Below are positions 51,189 through 59,697 of a stretch of 64,000 bases of DNA, piece after piece (position 1 is the first letter of the stretch; the number at the start of each line of letters is the position of its first letter). A model generated the notes under the pieces. The model had not been told where the DNA came from. It ran no database searches and was given only the letters and a program-made list of their open reading frames with translations. The position numbers were made by a program, and so were the translations under genes. The stretch comes from Chryseobacterium sp. (GTDB lineage Bacteria > Bacteroidota > Bacteroidia > Flavobacteriales > Weeksellaceae). Where the stretch lies: assembly GCF_008014695.1 (NCBI RefSeq), contig NZ_VOXE01000003.1:372001-436000 (forward strand), in the 5' to 3' direction.

Positions 51189-51569
51189 ATGAAAATTGTA
51201 AAACTCATTTTATTTACCCTCTTTGGGCTGATGTTTGTGAACGCCGGATTAGACAAATTTTTCCACTACATGCCTATGCCGGCGGATATGCCTGAAGAAA
51301 TGAAAAAAGTTGGAGCTGCCTTTATGGAGATTCCGTGGCTCATGCCTCTTGTCGGGGCAATGGAACTCACAGGCGGCCTGCTTGCTATTTATCCGAAGAC
51401 CAGAACTTTAGGTGCAATTGTCCTTCTGCCAATTATGGTGGGGATTTTAGCTCAAAATTTCACAGTAGCTCCCTCAGGCGCCGGGATCGGTATAGCAATG
51501 GTGCTTTTTATCATCGACCTTTGGATTTTGTTCGATAACAAGCAAAAACTCAATGCAATTTTTAGCTGA
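51189..51569 (+). CDS. DoxX family membrane protein
   Basis: 126 residues, four helices. The N-terminal helix with LMFVNAGLDKFFHYMP, the MELTGGLLAIYPKTRTLGAIVLLPIM segment and the final DLWILFDNK match DoxX-like proteins. Members form or support redox or respiratory membrane complexes; the role here is unknown. Own terminator at 51598-51629. Confidence 0.82.
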   Translation: MKIVKLILFTLFGLMFVNAGLDKFFHYMPMPADMPEEMKKVGAAFMEIPWLMPLVGAMELTGGLLAIYPKTRTLGAIVLLPIMVGILAQNFTVAPSGAGIGIAMVLFIIDLWILFDNKQKLNAIFS

Positions 51570-51597
51570 AAAAGATTTTTGATGTTGTTTTTGCCAG

Positions 51598-51629
51598 TAT
51601 TCCTGAAATTTTTTCAGGAATATTTTTTT
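51598..51629 (+). terminator. Terminator of the DoxX gene
   Basis: TATTCCTGAAA and TTTCAGGAATA form an 11-bp stem with a 3-base loop, followed by T7. Confidence 0.9.
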
Positions 51630-51755
51630 ACAAAATTTTGAAATTCAACAGGTTGCATTGCAAATTCACTTTACAGAAAACTTAAAAGTCCTTTACAAAA
51701 GTTACAGAAGATTCATGCGGAAATTTGATTCAACAAATCCATAAAAATTTACGTT

Positions 51756-52667
51756 ATGAAAAATTTAAATTCAAAAGCAGTATTGGGCTTCCTGATCCTT
51801 ACTACAGTTTTTTCCTGTAAAAAAGGGGAGTATGCGGGGACCGCTTCGGAAAATTTTTTGGCTGCCGATAGTGCCGTCTCCGTTTCAGACAGTATCTCTT
51901 CAGTTGCAACGATGCAGGTGAAAGACAAACAGTTCATTAAAACAGCCGATGTGAGTATGGAAGTGAAGGATGTGTATGATGCCACTGTAGCCATTGAAAA
52001 ATCGCTTCAGGAACTGGGAGGATTTGTGACCTCTAGCCGGCTGAATTCGCAGATCATGTCTGAAGAAACCTTTAGCACTTCCGACGAAAATGCGGTGCTG
52101 GTTCGGAAATTCCAGACCGAAAATTCGATGCAGGTTCGGGTTCCGACTGAAAAACTCGGAGCACTGCTACAGTTCATCAATGATAGGAAGATATTTCTGA
52201 ATTCGAGGGTGATCCTGGCTGAAGATGTGACTTCCAACATCAAACTGGCTGAACTGGAAAGCCAAAGGACCGCAAAAACGCAGGAAAACATCTCTAAAAT
52301 TAAAACCAACGCGCAAAAGGTTGAATTGAGCGACCAAAACATGAGCGAAGGAAACTACCAAAAAGTGGCAGGTTTGGAGATGACAGACCAGTTAAAATAC
52401 AGCACGGTTGACATTCATTTGAAGGAGCCCGCATTAAGAACCGCTGAAATCGCTGTTACGAACACTGTGAATATGGACAATAAATACAAATTCAATTTTC
52501 TGTATGACTTGAAAAATGCAACGGTTGAAGGTTTTAATCTGATCCAGAAAATAATCATCGGCCTGGCTTCCATTTGGCCGCTTTTGCTGATTGCCGGATT
52601 TCTTTTCTATTTTTTAAGAAAGAGAAAACAGGCTGTAAAATTTCATGAAATAAGTAAGCAGAAGTAG
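51756..52667 (+). CDS. DUF4349 lipoprotein
   Basis: 303 residues. A lipobox (LTTVFSCKKG) follows the signal peptide. The DUF4349 domain covers most of the protein (FIKTADVSMEVKDVYDATVAIEKSLQELGGFV, residues 61-92; MQVRVPTEKLGALLQFI), a central coiled coil lies near residues 165-205, and a C-terminal membrane helix (IIIGLASIWPLLLIAGFLFYFL) is followed by a basic tail. The architecture, anchored at both ends, is typical of the family; function unknown. Confidence 0.87.
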   Translation: MKNLNSKAVLGFLILTTVFSCKKGEYAGTASENFLAADSAVSVSDSISSVATMQVKDKQFIKTADVSMEVKDVYDATVAIEKSLQELGGFVTSSRLNSQIMSEETFSTSDENAVLVRKFQTENSMQVRVPTEKLGALLQFINDRKIFLNSRVILAEDVTSNIKLAELESQRTAKTQENISKIKTNAQKVELSDQNMSEGNYQKVAGLEMTDQLKYSTVDIHLKEPALRTAEIAVTNTVNMDNKYKFNFLYDLKNATVEGFNLIQKIIIGLASIWPLLLIAGFLFYFLRKRKQAVKFHEISKQK

Positions 52668-52732
52668 TTTTCTGCAAGTTTCAATATCTACACGTTGATT
52701 CTGCATATTTAGAAAACTTCATATGACTTCAG

Positions 52733-52762
52733 CCTCCGGAATTTTCCGGAGGTTTTATTTTT
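52733..52762 (+). terminator. Terminator of the DUF4349 gene, T-tract merges with the pgi promoter
   Basis: CCTCCGGAA and TTCCGGAGG form a 9-bp GC-rich stem; the T-tract TTTTATTTTT contains the first -7 box of pgi. Confidence 0.85.
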
Positions 52763-52774
52763 GCGTAAATTTGC
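52756..52774 (+). promoter_or_regulatory. Two tandem -7 boxes of pgi
   Basis: TATTTTTGC (52756-52764) and TAAATTTGC (52766-52774) stand 10 bases apart, start to start, about one helical turn. Either could serve pgi (ATG 52817). Confidence 0.5.
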
Positions 52775-52816
52775 AACCTCAAAACAGTCTTTTCCTGGCT
52801 GAATTAAAAGAATGTT

Positions 52817-54457
52817 ATGCTGCCAAAAATAAACCCTACCCAAACCAACGCCTGGAAGGCCCTGAAGGCCCATTTTTCGCAGAATGATTTTGAGCTGCGT
52901 TCCCTTTTTCAATACAATTCCGACCGATTCAGTCAGTTTTCTGTGAAAAGAAAAGATTATCTTTTTGATTTTTCTAAAAATCTGATTGATGATAAAACGT
53001 TTGGATTACTCCAGAATTTAGCGGTTGAATGCGGCGTGCGACCTGCCATCGAAGCCATGTTTTCAGGAGAAAAGATCAATGAAACGGAAGACAGGGCGGT
53101 GCTTCACACGGCTTTACGGGATTTTTCGGACCGTGAAATTCTTGTGGACGAAGAAAACATCAAACCAGCCATCAAAAAAGTGCTGGGTCAGATGAAAGCC
53201 TTCTCCGAAAAAGTGATTTCGGGACAGCATAAAGGGTTTTCGGGCCAAGAAATTACCGATGTTGTGAACATCGGCATCGGCGGATCTGATCTGGGACCTG
53301 TCATGGTCTGTTCTGCGTTGAAACATTTCAAAACCCGACTGAATGTCCATTTCGTTTCGAATGTCGACGGAAACCATATCGCTGAAACGTTGAAAAATCT
53401 GAACCCTGAAACGACGCTTTTCATCATCGCTTCAAAAACATTCACGACTCAGGAAACCATGACCAATGCAGAATCTGCAAAATCCTGGTTCCTGAAAAAC
53501 GGCAAACAGGAAGAGGTGGCGAAACATTTCGTAGCACTTTCGACGAATACCGAAGCGGTGAAGAAATTCGGAATTGCTGAAGAGAATATTTTTGAATTCT
53601 GGGACTGGGTTGGCGGAAGATATTCGCTTTGGAGCGCAATAGGGCTGAGCATTGTTCTGTCCGTTGGCTACGATAATTTCGAACAGCTGCTGAAAGGGGC
53701 ACATGAGACCGATATACATTTCCGAACTGCGGATTTCACGGAAAATGTTCCCGTTTTAATGGCACTTCTGGGAATCTGGTACCGAAATTTCTATGAAGCC
53801 GGAACGTATGCAGTTTTACCCTACTCACAATACCTCGACCGTTTTCCCGCCTATCTGCAGCAGGGTGATATGGAAAGCAACGGAAAATGTGCAGACCGAA
53901 ACGGAAATTTTGTAGAATATGAAACCGGTCCTGTAATTTGGGGAGAACCCGGAACCAATGGTCAGCACGCATTTTATCAGTTGATCCATCAGGGGACAGA
54001 ACTCATTCCCGCGGATTTTATCGCTTTTGTGAAGTCGCCGAATCAGATTTCGGATCATCAGGAAAAATTACTGGCCAATTTCTTTGCGCAGACCGAAGCT
54101 CTGGCATTCGGCAAAACCCCTGTGGAAGCACGCGAAGAACTGGTACAGTCCGGGAAATCGGAAGAAGAAGTAAAACGCCTCTGCAACTTCAAGGTTTTTC
54201 ACGGAAATACCCCTACAAATTCTCTTTTAATCAATGAATTGACTCCATTTACGTTGGGGCAGCTGATTGCACTTTATGAACATAAAATTTTTGTGCAGGG
54301 CATCATCTGGAATGTTTTCAGCTTTGACCAGTTTGGGGTTGAACTCGGTAAAGTTTTGGCAGGTAAAATTCTGCCGGAACTTGAAACAAGCGGAAAAGTA
54401 AAGTCACATGATTCTTCCACCAACGGTTTGATGAACTATTTTAAAGAGAATCAGTAA
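52817..54457 (+). CDS. pgi: Glucose-6-phosphate isomerase
   Basis: 546 residues, full length. It interconverts glucose-6-P and fructose-6-P. Visible: [13 protein letters not shown], the SIS-fold phosphate-binding segment [13 protein letters not shown], the PGI signature [25 protein letters not shown], and the [18 protein letters not shown] signature with a catalytic histidine. The ATG at 52817 is used; an ATG five bases upstream is out of frame. Its stop codon is part of the folD -7 box. Confidence 0.97.
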   Translation: MLPKINPTQTNAWKALKAHFSQNDFELRSLFQYNSDRFSQFSVKRKDYLFDFSKNLIDDKTFGLLQNLAVECGVRPAIEAMFSGEKINETEDRAVLHTALRDFSDREILVDEENIKPAIKKVLGQMKAFSEKVISGQHKGFSGQEITDVVNIGIGGSDLGPVMVCSALKHFKTRLNVHFVSNVDGNHIAETLKNLNPETTLFIIASKTFTTQETMTNAESAKSWFLKNGKQEEVAKHFVALSTNTEAVKKFGIAEENIFEFWDWVGGRYSLWSAIGLSIVLSVGYDNFEQLLKGAHETDIHFRTADFTENVPVLMALLGIWYRNFYEAGTYAVLPYSQYLDRFPAYLQQGDMESNGKCADRNGNFVEYETGPVIWGEPGTNGQHAFYQLIHQGTELIPADFIAFVKSPNQISDHQEKLLANFFAQTEALAFGKTPVEAREELVQSGKSEEEVKRLCNFKVFHGNTPTNSLLINELTPFTLGQLIALYEHKIFVQGIIWNVFSFDQFGVELGKVLAGKILPELETSGKVKSHDSSTNGLMNYFKENQ

Positions 54458-54463
54458 ATTTGC
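54455..54463 (+). promoter_or_regulatory. -7 box of folD, built on the pgi stop codon
   Basis: TAAATTTGC begins with the TAA stop of pgi and lies 23 bases before the folD ATG. Confidence 0.5.
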
Positions 54464-54486
54464 AAATAATCTAAAGTAAAAATAAA

Positions 54487-55371
54487 ATGGCAAGAATTCT
54501 GGACGGGCTGAAAGTTTCAAAAGAAATCAAAAAAGAAATCAGGGCAGACGTAGATAAAATTCTGGAAGGAAACAGGAGGCCGCCTCATTTGGTAGCGATT
54601 TTAGTGGGCAGCAACGGCGCAAGTATGTCGTATGTCAACAACAAAATCCGCGACTGTAAAGAAGTAGGTTTCAGATCTTCTTTGGTGAAATTTCCGAACA
54701 CCGTTTCTGAGTCTGAGCTTCTGGAAAAAATTGATGAACTGAACAGGTCGAAAGAGGTAGATGGGTTTATTGTTCAGCTGCCTTTGCCTAAACAGATCGA
54801 TCAGGAAAAAATCATCATGGCCATTGACCCCAGAAAGGATGTAGATGGTTTTCACCCCGAAAATTTCGGAAAAATGGCGCTGGAAATGGACACGTTCCTT
54901 CCGGCAACCCCTTTCGGAATCCTGACTCTTTTGGAAAGATACCAGATCGATACGAAAGGAAAACACTGTGTGATCATCGGCAGAAGCCGCATCGTAGGAA
55001 AACCGATGAGCATTCTGATGGGAAGAAAAGATTTTCCCGGCAATTCTACAGTGACGCTCACGCATTCCTACACTCCGCATATTGAAGAATTTACAAAAAA
55101 TGCCGACATTGTGATCACGGCTTTGGGCGATCCGAATTTCCTGAAAGGCGATATGATTAAAAAGGGCGCCATTGTGATTGATGTGGGAATTACGAGAATT
55201 GAGGACCAGTCCGAAAAAGGATATAAATTGGTAGGCGATGTAGATTTTGAAAGCTGCAGCGAAAAAGCGGAAGCCATTACCCCGGTTCCGGGCGGAGTGG
55301 GTCCGATGACTCGGGCAATGCTTATGAAAAACACAATTTTAGCCTATAAAACTTCAGTATATAATGACTAA
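54487..55371 (+). CDS. folD: Methylenetetrahydrofolate dehydrogenase / cyclohydrolase
   Basis: 294 residues. It converts 5,10-methylene-THF to 10-formyl-THF via methenyl-THF, feeding purine synthesis. Motifs: VGSNGASMSYVNNKIRDCKEVG with the catalytic lysine in YVxxK, GFIVQLPLPKQI, the NADP-site GRSRIVGKPM, and PVPGGVGPMTRAML at the C-terminus. queE starts inside its last codons (8-base overlap). Confidence 0.96.
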   Translation: MARILDGLKVSKEIKKEIRADVDKILEGNRRPPHLVAILVGSNGASMSYVNNKIRDCKEVGFRSSLVKFPNTVSESELLEKIDELNRSKEVDGFIVQLPLPKQIDQEKIIMAIDPRKDVDGFHPENFGKMALEMDTFLPATPFGILTLLERYQIDTKGKHCVIIGRSRIVGKPMSILMGRKDFPGNSTVTLTHSYTPHIEEFTKNADIVITALGDPNFLKGDMIKKGAIVIDVGITRIEDQSEKGYKLVGDVDFESCSEKAEAITPVPGGVGPMTRAMLMKNTILAYKTSVYND

Positions 55372-55996
55372 AGAAGAAGAAAATATTTTATTGCAACAAG
55401 GTAAAATGCTCCCGGTGATGGAGCATTTTTACACTTTGCAGGGCGAAGGTGCACACACCGGAAGAGCCGCGTACTTCATCCGTCTTGGCGGCTGTGATGT
55501 CGGCTGTCATTGGTGCGATGTGAAGGAAAGCTGGGATCCCAATCTTCATCCGCTGATGGATGCTGTGGAAATCGCTGAAACTGCCGCAAAATCCTGTAAA
55601 ACAGTGGTATTGACCGGTGGAGAACCGCTGATGTGGAACCTCAACATTTTAACCTCGAAACTGAAGGAACTCGGTTGCCAGATTCACATTGAGACTTCAG
55701 GAGCATACGAAATGAGCGGAATTCTGGACTGGATCACCCTTTCTCCAAAGAAAACCGGTCTGCCGAAAGAATCTATTTATTCAAAAGCCAGCGAACTGAA
55801 GGTCATTGTCTTCAATAACAATGATTTAAAATTTGCTGAGGAACAGGCAGCGAAGGTTTCAGAAAACTGTAAGCTTTATCTGCAGAGCGAGTGGAGTAAA
55901 AGAGACGAAATTTATCCGAAAATCACCGATTTTATATTGGCAAATCCAAAATGGCAGGCCTCTGTGCAGACCCATAAATATTTGAATATTCCTTAA
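55364..55996 (+). CDS. queE: 7-carboxy-7-deazaguanine synthase
   Basis: 210 residues, radical SAM enzyme of queuosine synthesis. The cluster motif is CDVGCHWC (C44, C48, C51, the CxxxCxxC form) preceded by FYTLQGEGAHTGRAAYFIRLGG. The SAM-binding TGGEPLMW follows. It turns carboxytetrahydropterin into carboxydeazaguanine. queC, queD and queF are not nearby. Overlaps folD by 8 bases, so it is translated from the same message. Confidence 0.95.
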   Translation: MTKEEENILLQQGKMLPVMEHFYTLQGEGAHTGRAAYFIRLGGCDVGCHWCDVKESWDPNLHPLMDAVEIAETAAKSCKTVVLTGGEPLMWNLNILTSKLKELGCQIHIETSGAYEMSGILDWITLSPKKTGLPKESIYSKASELKVIVFNNNDLKFAEEQAAKVSENCKLYLQSEWSKRDEIYPKITDFILANPKWQASVQTHKYLNIP

Positions 55997-56028
55997 ATTG
56001 TGCTACATTAGCTTTCATAAATTTTTTT

Positions 56029-57396
56029 ATGCAAAGAATCCGCTATTCCCGGTATTTCAAATCACTTTTCATTCTTCTTGATGTCTTGATTGTTGCGGGA
56101 GTTCTGGTGTTTTATTTTTCCCGGAATCACGGACTGAAACTGGAGCAAGAACAGTGGGAGCAAAATGCGATTTCACTTATTTTACTTATTTTTTTCTGGA
56201 TTCTTTTAAGCGGTCGCACCAAACTCTACAGCATTCCGCGGAACCTGACTTATACATTGTATGTTGAAAGGCTACTTACCCATATTCTGATTTTTATTTT
56301 TGGTCTGATTCTTTTCGCAAAGGTTAGTGATAATGAATTTCTGAAGCAGGATCGCTATATTATAGCCCTTTCACTTTTTCTGGTCTTGAGTTTACTGAAA
56401 TCCTTTATTTTCTTTTCTTTAAAGTACATCAGAAGTCGTGGTTTAAATTACCGGAACGTGATGTTTTTGCAGGAAAACCAGTCTGCCGAAATTCTGAAGA
56501 ATATATTGACAGAAAGGAAAGATTACGGTTTCCGGATTTTTAATTATCCAAATAAAGAGTTCACCATTAACGAACTAATTGCTTTCTGGAAAGATAATGG
56601 GATTCACACGCTTTTTTTACCCACCGAAACAAGTTTGGATGCGACTTTCGAAAATGAGATTTTTCAGGCGGCAGAGATTCATAAAGTAAGACTCTCTTTG
56701 ATTCCCAACTTCATCCAGAATAATTTTTTTTCATTTGATCTGGGTTATATCGAAACACAGCCGGTCCTGACCCAAACCAAATATCCACTTGATTTTTTCA
56801 CGAATTATATTTTAAAAAGAGGATTCGATATGTTTTTTTCGGCGCTGATTTTGATCGGAGTTTGCAGCTGGCTTTTTCCGCTTATAGCATTGCTCATTAA
56901 AATGGACAGCAAAGGGCCTGTGTTGTTTGTGCAGAATAGATATGGCTATCACGATGAGATTTTCAGGTGCTTTAAATTCAGAACCATGGTTGTGAATGAC
57001 CACTCATCAACCCAAACCACTTTGGAAAATGACGTGAGGATTACCAAAATAGGAAAAATCTTAAGGAAAACGAGTCTTGATGAAATGCCTCAGTTCATCA
57101 ATGTTTTAATGGGAGAAATGTCAGTTGTAGGACCAAGGCCGCACATGCTTCTTGTGGATGAATTTTACAAACCAAAAATCGGACGTTACACCTTACGGAG
57201 TTTTGTAAAACCGGGCATTACCGGATTGGCTCAGGTAAACGGTTTGCGGGGCGATCATGGAGACATGAAAATTCAGATGCACAAACGGATTCTGGCCGAT
57301 ACATTTTATGTGAGAAACTGGACTTTCGTGCTGGATTTTGTCATTATCATGAAAACCTTTTTTCTGTTAATCGGCGGAGACAATAACGCAAAATAA
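56029..57396 (+). CDS. Undecaprenyl-phosphate sugar phosphotransferase (WbaP/WcaJ-like)
   Basis: 455 residues: four N-terminal helices, a CoA-binding-like middle domain (about 130-250), and the C-terminal bacterial sugar transferase catalytic domain (KRGFDMFFSALILIGV, KMDSKGPVLFVQNRYG, FKFRTM, GKILRKTSLDEMPQFINVLMGEMSVVGPRP split over residues 344-372). It starts glycan assembly by moving a sugar phosphate onto undecaprenyl phosphate, and may prime the polysaccharide whose genes lie at 36-42 kb. Confidence 0.93.
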   Translation: MQRIRYSRYFKSLFILLDVLIVAGVLVFYFSRNHGLKLEQEQWEQNAISLILLIFFWILLSGRTKLYSIPRNLTYTLYVERLLTHILIFIFGLILFAKVSDNEFLKQDRYIIALSLFLVLSLLKSFIFFSLKYIRSRGLNYRNVMFLQENQSAEILKNILTERKDYGFRIFNYPNKEFTINELIAFWKDNGIHTLFLPTETSLDATFENEIFQAAEIHKVRLSLIPNFIQNNFFSFDLGYIETQPVLTQTKYPLDFFTNYILKRGFDMFFSALILIGVCSWLFPLIALLIKMDSKGPVLFVQNRYGYHDEIFRCFKFRTMVVNDHSSTQTTLENDVRITKIGKILRKTSLDEMPQFINVLMGEMSVVGPRPHMLLVDEFYKPKIGRYTLRSFVKPGITGLAQVNGLRGDHGDMKIQMHKRILADTFYVRNWTFVLDFVIIMKTFFLLIGGDNNAK

Positions 57397-57435
57397 ATAG
57401 AAAACAATAATTAAAAAAAAGACTAATTTAGCAGA

Positions 57436-58188
57436 ATGTTAAAAGAACTTTTTACCCGAATAGGGGAGTATATTATTCTCCTGGGTAAGATCATAAAAAG
57501 ACCCCAGAAAGTTTCAGTGTTTTTAAAAATGCTGATGCGGGAAATCAATGATTTGGGCGTAAATTCCTTCGGATTGGTAATATTTACCTCAATTTTCGTA
57601 GGCGCTGTAGTGGCCATTCAAATGTTTAACAACTTCAAGGCATCGTCCTTTCCGATTCCCACTTCGTTTGTGGGTTATGCGACAAAAGCAGTGCTTGTCT
57701 TGGAATTCTCACCCACCATCATCAGTCTGATTCTGGCCGGAAAAGTGGGTTCCTACATTGCTTCGAGCATTGGAACGATGAGGGTTACCGAACAAATTGA
57801 TGCACTGGATATAATGGGCGTAAATTCGCCGAATTTTTTAATCTTGCCAAAAATCATTGCCTGTTTAATTTTCAATCCTTTGCTTATCGCCATCAGTATT
57901 GTTTTCGGAATCGGAGGAGGTTATCTGGCCGGAATGCTTACCGGAAGCTGGTCGAAGGCCGATTACATCAACGGTATCCAAATGTTTATGCCGAATCTTT
58001 TCGTGATTTATGCCTTTGCCAAAACCATTGTTTTTGCATTTCTGATTGCTTCGATACCCGCATATTTCGGTTATAACGTTAAAGGCGGATCACTGGAAGT
58101 GGGTAGGGCTTCTACTCAGGCCGTGGTTTGGACGATGGTTTTCATTATTCTGTCTGAACTAATATTAACCCAACTAATTTTAAGCTGA
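57436..58188 (+). CDS. MlaE family ABC transporter permease
   Basis: 250 residues, about five helices. Family motif GVNSFGLVIFTSIFVGAVVAIQM near residue 40, and the EQIDALDIMGVNSPNFLILPKIIAC segment characteristic of MlaE/TGD1 permeases. It forms a lipid transporter with the ATPase next door and an MCE protein (MlaD at 45236-46192). Shares one base with the next gene (TGATG). Confidence 0.94.
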   Translation: MLKELFTRIGEYIILLGKIIKRPQKVSVFLKMLMREINDLGVNSFGLVIFTSIFVGAVVAIQMFNNFKASSFPIPTSFVGYATKAVLVLEFSPTIISLILAGKVGSYIASSIGTMRVTEQIDALDIMGVNSPNFLILPKIIACLIFNPLLIAISIVFGIGGGYLAGMLTGSWSKADYINGIQMFMPNLFVIYAFAKTIVFAFLIASIPAYFGYNVKGGSLEVGRASTQAVVWTMVFIILSELILTQLILS

Positions 58189-59006
58189 TGATTGAGGTAA
58201 AAGATTTAAGAAAAAGCTTTGATGAGGTTGAGGTATTAAAAGGCATCACAACTACTTTGGAATCGGGGAAAGTCAATCTGATTATCGGACAAAGTGGTTC
58301 GGGAAAAACCGTTTTCGTTAAAAGTCTCCTAAATGTTTACCAACCCACTTCAGGAGAAATTCTTTTTGACGGCCGCGACATTAATAAAATGGGGCGTGAC
58401 GAAAAGCAGACACTCCGTGCAGAAATTGGGATGGTTTTTCAGGGAAGTGCGCTTTTTGATTCAATGACGGTGGAAGAAAACATTATGTTTCCACTGGATA
58501 TGTTTACCAACCTCACGTTTCGGGAGAAAAAGAGAAGGGTTTTCGATGTTGTAGGAAGAGTTCACCTGGATAAAGCGAACCGAAAATTCCCGTCAGAACT
58601 TTCGGGTGGGATGCAGAAGAGGGTCGCAATCGCGCGTGCCATCGTAAACAATCCAAAATACCTGTTCTGTGATGAACCCAATTCGGGTCTGGATCCTTAT
58701 ACGGCCAATATTATTGATGATCTGCTGCTGGAAATAACCCAGGAATACAACACCACCACGATCATCAATACTCATGATATGAATTCAGTAATGACCATTG
58801 GCGAAAAAATTGTCTATTTGCGGATGGGAATCAAGGAATGGGAAGGAAATAAGGATATCCTGATTAATGCCGGCAATAAAAACCTTATCGATTTCGTTTA
58901 TTCTTCGGAATTGTTTAAGGAATTAAGAGAATATTTTCTCGAGACCAACAAAACATCTATTGATAATATTATAACTAAACCCCCAGAAAATGATAAAACT
59001 TTTTAG
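58188..59006 (+). CDS. MlaF-type ABC transporter ATP-binding protein
   Basis: 272 residues. Walker A GQSGSGKTV, Q-loop VFQGSALFDSMTV, signature LSGGMQKRVAIARA, Walker B YLFCDEPNSGLDP, H-loop INTHDMNS. The GMVFQGSALFDS segment is typical of MlaF. It powers lipid movement through MlaE. Its last 17 bases overlap the start of the beta-barrel gene. Confidence 0.95.
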   Translation: MIEVKDLRKSFDEVEVLKGITTTLESGKVNLIIGQSGSGKTVFVKSLLNVYQPTSGEILFDGRDINKMGRDEKQTLRAEIGMVFQGSALFDSMTVEENIMFPLDMFTNLTFREKKRRVFDVVGRVHLDKANRKFPSELSGGMQKRVAIARAIVNNPKYLFCDEPNSGLDPYTANIIDDLLLEITQEYNTTTIINTHDMNSVMTIGEKIVYLRMGIKEWEGNKDILINAGNKNLIDFVYSSELFKELREYFLETNKTSIDNIITKPPENDKTF

Positions 59007-59607
59007 CGCGCTTTTCATAGGACTCTCCGTCTTTTCAACTGCGCAGATTTCGGTGGCCGCAAAGGCAAATTTACTGTTCCCAACCAGTTCTTCTTCATGG
59101 AAAAACATTTCCGCTTCAGCAGTTGAAGCTTATGATAAGGACGGAAAGAATAATGTAGGTTTCAACGCAGGGTTGTCTGTGAAGATGAATATCCTCAGTT
59201 CTCTTTTCATCATGCCCGAAATTTACTACACGACTTTCAAGAATGAATTTACAGATCCGGTGAGTAACACAAAATTCGAAGCAAAAAGCAACAGAGTTGA
59301 TGTTCCGGTATTGGTAGGATACAAAGTGCTTGGCGATAATCTGGGTCTCTTTATCGGCCCGGTTGCCTCTTACAATCTTGCAGGAGATGACCAGTTCAAT
59401 GATTTCAAGGAAAATGCCCTGAAAGAATTTACTGTAGGTTTTCAGTTCGGTGCGCAGCTTCAGATCAAGGATTTTATCGTAAACGGAAGATATGAAGGCG
59501 CGTTCAGCAATGACCAGCGTGATTTCATCAACAAAAACACAAATCAGACGATCCGATACGACAGTCGCCCGAGTTTATTTATTGTTGGAGCTGGATATCA
59601 GTTCTAA
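58990..59607 (+). CDS. Outer-membrane beta-barrel protein (OMP_b-brl, PorT-like fold)
   Basis: 205 residues: a signal peptide (MIKLFSALFIGLSVFSTAQ), then alternating amphipathic strands with aromatic ends (IMPEIYYTTF, LGLFIGPVASYNL, FTVGFQFGAQLQI) and a C-terminal strand ending GAGYQF, typical for an eight-stranded barrel. It begins inside the MlaF gene and so is coupled to the lipid transporter, which suggests, without proof, that it is an outer-membrane partner. Confidence 0.87.
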   Translation: MIKLFSALFIGLSVFSTAQISVAAKANLLFPTSSSSWKNISASAVEAYDKDGKNNVGFNAGLSVKMNILSSLFIMPEIYYTTFKNEFTDPVSNTKFEAKSNRVDVPVLVGYKVLGDNLGLFIGPVASYNLAGDDQFNDFKENALKEFTVGFQFGAQLQIKDFIVNGRYEGAFSNDQRDFINKNTNQTIRYDSRPSLFIVGAGYQF

Positions 59608-59629
59608 AGATCAGAAATTCAGATATAAA

Positions 59630-59663
59630 AAAAGTTTATTGAAGCGATTCAATAAACTTTTCT
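59630..59663 (+). terminator. Terminator of the MlaE-MlaF-barrel operon
   Basis: AAAAGTTTATTGAA and TTCAATAAACTTTT form a 14-bp stem with a GCGA tetraloop. The symmetric A/T flanks also serve the convergent DUF6909 gene. Confidence 0.88.
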
Positions 59664-59697
59664 ATTTTGGTCCGAATCCTATTCCAGATTTTTCTCT

